The notes beneath the pieces are model-generated. The model was not told the DNA's origin and made no database searches. It saw nothing but the letters and a program-made list of their open reading frames with translations. Of a stretch of DNA of 64,000 bases, positions 59,501 to 64,000 are shown piece after piece. Every line of letters begins with the position of its first letter. The first letter of the stretch is position 1. Origin of the DNA: Meandrina meandrites (lineage: Eukaryota > Cnidaria > Anthozoa > Scleractinia > Meandrinidae); assembly GCA_963693305.1 (NCBI GenBank), contig OY855904.1, positions 50,319,761 through 50,383,760 on the forward strand, written 5' to 3'. The translations under genes and the position numbers were made by a program.

Positions 59501-62273
59501 ATATACACTGTTGAGGTGTCATGTCACATTGGAAACTACCGGTCTGGCTGCGCAGATCTGACTTATGGTTAGCACCCTTAGTCTAGTAACAAAAGCTAAA
59601 ATATTTTTCTATACTTGTTTAGAAGAATATCTCTGGCCTCCTTTGAAATATTCCGTAAATCATTGGACATAATAAGAGGCTGAAAATAAAGGCACATAAA
59701 AAAACCTGTTATTCTTTATCATGACCACCTAAACAGGACTGTCCAGCGACAGTAAGAAGTCAAGCAGAATGCCAATAAACGTGTCCTAAGCAATTTATCC
59801 AGCAATAGGTTATTATTTAACAAAGTCGATAATGAAAATTAGTAGAATTCTACTAGTACACTAATGCAAATGCTGCAATGTGATTGGCTGAGCTATTAAA
59901 CACTATCAGCCATTAGTGTGCAGTTGCCGAAGGTGGTCCACAAAATGCGACGTTTTTATCGTTTTTCCGAAGTTTTGGAATCGAAGGAAGTTTACATGTA
60001 AATGGAAAAAAAAATTCCTGAGAAGACACAAAGAAGGACATTAGCGGTTTCTTGACTTTAAAAGCTTGAAATTATTGAACAACGGGTGCACGTGCGTAAA
60101 CAACTGCAAATTTACCAAGGACAATTCAATGCGTGCAATTTTGTTAAAGCGTTTAATAGTTCGATAATGCGTAGAAAAATAATTAGAAACCATTATTTGC
60201 GTTTATTTCAGTTAGAATTCTACTAAAACAATTAGATCATGAGCTCGAGATTTCTATGAGGTGATAGTTGATGAGGCCGCAGGCCGAATCAACTATCACC
60301 TCATAGAAATCTCGAGCTCATAATCTAATTGTTAAATAGCAAAGCCCCCCAAAATTGGGATTTTCATTGGAAGGGTGTTGAACAGCACATTCACTGAATA
60401 TTTCTCAATTAATTGCAATGAAAACTAAACTTACAGCAGCCATGATTGACCAAAGGGCAAACTGTGCTTTAGACTGTTCATAATTCAGCCCAAAATCACC
60501 AATGACAAGCTGTGCATGGAAAATTGTTAACAGAAACAAACATCAGATGCTTAATAAAAACTTGTAAACAGGTTAAGATGATAAAACTAACCCTTATAAT
60601 TGCATAACACAAATGTACAACAGAGTTTATCCAAGCTTAAAGCCCCAGTTAAACACGCTACAGAAGTTAGGATAAGCTCCAACTGTTTCCGTTGCATATA
60701 TCCTGCTGTTAGAAGTCTTTTTTTTAAACTAAAGCCTTTTAAGCCATAAAACTGGCTCATAGCTCCCAGTGCTTTACTCCAGTTTCTGCAGCAATTGATT
60801 GAAGTGGCTATAAGTCTGCATACGAGCCTAGTGCCCCATAAGAGCTCATGAAGCAACTAGGAGTATTTCTACTCCCCCCAGAATTGGATGCTAGTCCACT
60901 ACAGGGTTACCCCCAGCAGTAAATTCATATAAATTTACCCATTTATACAACTGCTTCATCTGGAGTTCAGTGCGCTAACCATTAGACGACCATGTCTCCC
61001 ACATGATGAAGCAGCTATGAGTATTGCTATCCCCACCTAATGCTAGTCCACTGCAGGTACGGTATTGTACTCCCCAGCATCTGTCAGGTCACCCCAACAA
61101 TTCACTGGTACCCATTTATACACCTGGGTGGAGAAAGGCACTGTGAGAGTAAAGTGTCTTGCCCAAGAACACAACGCAGTGACCCTGGCCAGGGCTTGAT
61201 CCCGGAGTCCGGCGCACTAACCAGTAGGCCACCACACCTCCAGCCAAGTACTTTTTTTACCAGCTTAATTTTAATTATCATATATTTAGGCAAGATAATT
61301 AACAATTATTCCATCAGCCCGCGTTGGATACGAGGTGGTAAATAGCCAACGAGGCGCGAAGCGCCGAGTTGGCTATAACCACTCGTATCCAACAAGGGCG
61401 AATGGAATAATTGTTTTATTAAATTCTTCTTTAGTATAAATCAACTGGACATTTCATTTTGATGTAAACGAAGTGATAGTATGAGGAGGTGGGAAAATTT
61501 ATGGCACGGTGTTCACTTTTTGAGTTGAATGAAACACGCGAGGAAAGCGAGCGAGAGAGTTTTCTTCTGAAGATTTTCCTCAGAAAATCTCCTCGTAAAT
61601 CGTCTTTTCATCCTGGAAAATTGTGACAACAATCAAGGTTTACGGGAAGATCCGAAGCAATAGCTTTTCTGGAAATTATACGCCTTGTGCAAGACGAGCA
61701 AAGCAAGTGTTTACATATTGTACTTGTTTACGGCTCCACGGCTGTCATCAAGACTACTACATTATGCTGAAACGAAATTGCACTCAGATTCGATCAGTTC
61801 AATGAAGTTTATTGAAGTATAAAATAAACGGACAAGATCAAGATTGAAAGGTAACAAACTTAACTGAAGTGCTGAGCCACATTTACGTCTAACACTGAAT
61901 GAAATTGTGTCAGTTTTCTGGTCTTCCCGTAAATTACTTTCTGCTTTTCTTCTTCCTTCAGTCGCTCTTGTTGTACATTTGCAAGTATTTTTAATTAAAC
62001 ATTTCGCATCAATCCTTTCAGTGTTACGTACTGAGTTGAGTCAACTATGGAATTTTGTGGTATTTGTGTGGTTTTAGGGAAGGCACTGTCGATTATTTCT
62101 TGTATAAGCTTATAAACCTCGCCAAATTTGCCATTTTTCTGATAGAACTTTCGCTTCCCGCAGGAAAATTTTTAAACTGAGCGGCACTTGCCGCACTCGT
62201 TTCCCATATAAGGTCAAACGCAGGTATAATGGTTGATAACCGAGATCTAGTGAACCAATCAGAAAGCTAGAAT

Positions 62274-62305
<32 letters not shown>

Positions 62306-63836
62306 ACCATATCTGGATCATTCCAGTGGCCAGGTCCAGCTGCAGCTGTAAACGTGTCCTGATTCTCGGCAAAGTGATCCAAAATTCCCAAAACACTTGC
62401 CCAGGAGTCCTACAGTTTAAGACAATCAAGGAGTTTATTTTATATCTATTTTACATGTACAATACACTGCACATAAGAACAGATGAATGAACAAGGAACG
62501 GACGGACGAACCAAAGAACAAATGAACCAACCAACAAACAGACAAACAAACTTTCAAACCTGTACATCGATGTAATTTCTCCAGGTGTTGCAGGTTTTAG
62601 CAATGGCAGCATAGTCAGGCTGACATAAAAAACAGAGACAACTTTTTTAATACTTTCTCTGGGAAAGTGAGACCAGCAGGGGGTCACATCAGGCTTGCAT
62701 CAGCAAAGCTGTATGCTGGCATAATGATGTTAATTAGGTTAACCAGAAAGGCCAAACATGAGCTAATTACCCTCTTGAATTCCCCCAAAGAATATTAATG
62801 TCGTGAAATACAGTTGTAGTTATTTAATAAGACTTAGAGATGTGTAAATTATGCTTATCACGGAAGGAAGTATCTAAAAATAATTCCTGCAGTTCAGTCA
62901 AAATACCTTTATGCCCCATTTTCTCTGGTAATCAGGCCATTCACAGCTAAGTAAGATTGGTCGTCCAGTCGCGTTAAGAGCTTGCGACAACTTTGGGTAA
63001 CCAACGTCAAATGTAAAGGGGTTTGCAAAACAACCATCAACCTTGAGGTAATCCACTTCCCAACTGGCAAATGTCTGTCGTGAATTATTAAGATATTATT
63101 AGTTACTCACACTATCTGACAATTGTATTACAATTGTCAAGTGGTGTTGAGTAAAGGGATTGTTTTTTTGGGGGGGATTGGGAATTGGGATAGGGATAAT
63201 TGTCTAGAGTCAAGGGAGTAAGATTAAGATATAATTTTTGAGACAGCAAAAAAATATCACTTTTCATACTCAAGATGAGACTTCTCGGTCACAGTTGTTC
63301 TGATAAACCATGAAAAACTATCTTATTAATGTTGTAAACTTGAGTTTTTATTTTTATTCATACAAACCTCTTGCATTAAAGTGTGGACTGTGAAAACTGA
63401 GGAAGAGATTGCAGATGATATATATAGGAGACAATCAAGTAGGTAGAGATTAAGTCTGCGTTAAAGCACAGTGGCCCATCAGGCCAGAGCTTATCCTGGT
63501 TTCCGTAGCATGAAGTGACTGGGAGTATAATTTCTACTCCCCCCTGGATGGAATGCTAGTCCATCGCAGGGTAATCCCAGCCTTAAATTTGCTGGTACCC
63601 ATCTATACACCTGGGTGGAGTGAAGCACTATGAGAGTAAAAGTGTCTTGCCCAAGAACACACTGCAGTGACCCCGACCAGGGCTCAAACCCAGACCACTC
63701 TATCCGGAGTCCAGCGCACTAACCATTCAGCTACCATGCCTCACAAACAATCAAGTAGAGTCAACCAGTACCTTTGCATCTTGTTCAATGTGTTGAATAC
63801 TTCCTGGATAACCAGCACATGTGAAGAACCCGTAAT
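56566..63836 (-). CDS. GLA/NAGA-like: GH27 alpha-galactosidase / alpha-N-acetylgalactosaminidase, 3' nine exons
   Basis: Exons in transcript order: 63772-63836, 62907-63074, 62560-62619, 62308-62409, 60435-60509, 59615-59679, 58898-58949, 57662-57778, 56566-56730; all GT/AG and in frame, 289 residues to the stop. The first 120 or so residues, including signal peptide, lie beyond the right edge. The nucleophile Asp is in DYLKVDGC. The acid/base Asp is in RNYIDVQDSW, and [11 protein letters not shown] and the [10 protein letters not shown] block are typical of GH27. The C-terminal beta domain follows ([29 protein letters not shown]). These lysosomal enzymes remove terminal alpha-galactose or alpha-GalNAc. 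The recognition loop reads SCEWPDY: Glu as in alpha-galactosidase A (SCEWPLY), where NAGA has Ser. Overall similarity looks nearer NAGA. Specificity is therefore open. Confidence 0.92.
56828..57354. mobile_element. hAT-type MITE, copy 3, diverged
   Basis: Tips TACCCCAGGGGGGG...CCCCCATATGAATGGG and CATGGGACTTCCCCTGGG. It shares TGTAAATTTGGGATTTTGGTC, CACTTAGGGTG and CCACACCCAGATTGGTCGCC with the 8.4 kb copy but is longer. No clear 8 bp duplication remains. In the last intron of the GH27 gene. Confidence 0.75.
57998..58024. repeat. C homopolymer run
   Basis: ACTCCCCCCTCCCCCC...GCCCCATCCC, with the longest run about 17 C. A GGGGTAGGGTG stretch at 58219 could be its partner, suggesting another polyC-tipped element of about 220 bp. 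Confidence 0.75.
59203..59286. mobile_element. hairpin MITE, TAGCCTCC family
   Basis: TAGCCTGGACTGCGCC...GGGCTTGTC pairs with GACAAGCCC...CTGCTTAGGAGGCTA; the loop ATGCATTCCTCCAC resembles the loop of the 33.5 kb copy (ACGCATTCCTCC). In a GH27 intron. Confidence 0.75.
60227..60333. mobile_element. near-perfect 107 bp hairpin
   Basis: The arm AACAATTAGATCATGAGCTC...GGTGATAGTTGAT is followed by the loop GAGGCCGCAGGCCGA and the matching return arm with only a one-base difference (GATCATG against CATAATC). It belongs with the hairpin at 61301. The element may extend left to about 59840, where TAGAATTCTACTA is repeated. Confidence 0.85.
60811..61250 (-). repeat. two adjoining tRNA-derived SINE copies, rearranged
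   Basis: 60811-61000 holds a tail plus a short head remnant. 61001-61250 holds a second, fuller copy (CACCTGGGTGGAG, TCTTGCCCAAGAACACAACG, GCGCACTAACC, CCACACCTCC). Each has internal deletions. Both are in the sense of the GH27 gene. Confidence 0.75.
61301..61415. mobile_element. 115 bp hairpin, same family as 60227
   Basis: The arm AACAATTATTCCATCAGCCC...GTTGGATACGAGG..ATAGCCAAC and its return arm enclose the loop GAGGCGCGAAGCGCCGA, which itself folds. Arm length, tip (AACAATTA) and loop design match the 60.2 kb hairpin, although the inner arm sequences differ. Confidence 0.85.
63465..63745 (-). repeat. tRNA-derived SINE, best copy
   Basis: On the minus strand it starts GAGGCATGGTAGCTGAATGG (A-box-like TAGCTGAATGG), with B-box-like GGTTTGAGCCC, then CAAGACAC, CACCCAGGTGTATAGATGGG, and the tail ending CTGGCCTGATGGGCCACTG. 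Best reference for the family in this window. In a GH27 intron. Confidence 0.88.
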
Positions 63837-64000
63837 CTGGTGCAAGAGTGCATGTATAAATAAGTTTGTTAAAAAAAAACGTTTTATTTTCCACGTATGT
63901 GCAGAGATTAGAAATCCCATTACTAGACAAAGTATATTTTTTAAAATGTAAATAGTTACTTCAGGCAAAGTTGCAGCTGTAGTACATGTTATTGAATATC
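63837..64000. other. GH27 intron sequence to the window edge
   Basis: The exon that should precede 63772-63836, ending just before the Asp of the [13 protein letters not shown] motif, was not found here and must lie beyond the window. Confidence 0.55.

Noticed and set aside
59320..59572. Plus-strand frames of 60-64 codons in a GH27 intron
   Set aside because: No splice context and no family resemblance; the flanking minus-strand exons join directly without this segment.

Overview
This window looks like nuclear DNA from an animal, most likely an anthozoan cnidarian (stony coral or sea anemone). The grounds are multi-exon genes with GT/AG introns and animal-specific families (AF9/ENL, LARP6, GRAMD2, Rab11-FIP, C15orf61, GH27), AT-rich non-coding DNA, and a very high density of short inverted-repeat transposons and tRNA-derived SINEs. 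The species call is inference; I saw no bacterial operons, CRISPR arrays or rRNA.

Layout. 257-7895 (-): a complete four-exon AF9/ENL (MLLT3/MLLT1) homologue, with a 1.7 kb foldback element in its last intron. 7.9-10.7 kb: no gene, but a hAT-type MITE, a hammerhead-like motif and foldbacks. 10682-11533 (-): an intronless leucine-rich-repeat protein. 12.4-14.4 kb: three MITEs and a SINE in a row. 16263-34114 (+): a 17-exon GRAM-domain membrane protein (GRAMD2A/2B-like) with three further candidate first exons and a non-autonomous piggyBac element. 34.1-38.3 kb: hairpin and foldback repeats. 38284-39648 (-): intronless LARP6. 41388-41996 (+): a possible small two-exon gene whose end lies in a repeat. 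43737-48981 (-): a seven-exon zinc-dependent alcohol-dehydrogenase-like enzyme, sharing a 180 bp divergent promoter with 49162-49656 (+), an intronless C15orf61 homologue. 51620-56144 (+): a six-exon Rab11-FIP-like protein. 56566-63836 (-): the last nine exons of a GH27 alpha-galactosidase/N-acetylgalactosaminidase, running off the right edge.

Exon joins for the five large genes were worked out by hand. Each keeps one reading frame across all junctions and gives a family-consistent protein. The genes do not form a pathway; this is an ordinary animal gene neighbourhood (chromatin reader, lipid/contact-site protein, RNA-binding protein, dehydrogenase, trafficking adaptor, lysosomal glycosidase).

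The most notable point is the 51.6-56.1 kb gene, which appears to combine an N-terminal C2 domain, a Sec5-like IPT/TIG domain and a C-terminal Rab11-binding helix in one 380-residue protein. I do not know this arrangement from characterised Rab11-FIPs or from Sec5. Second is the set of alternative phase-0 first exons of the GRAMD gene. Third is the variety of transposon end signatures (8 bp hAT, TTAA, TAA, TA and about 9 bp target duplications) that can be read directly.
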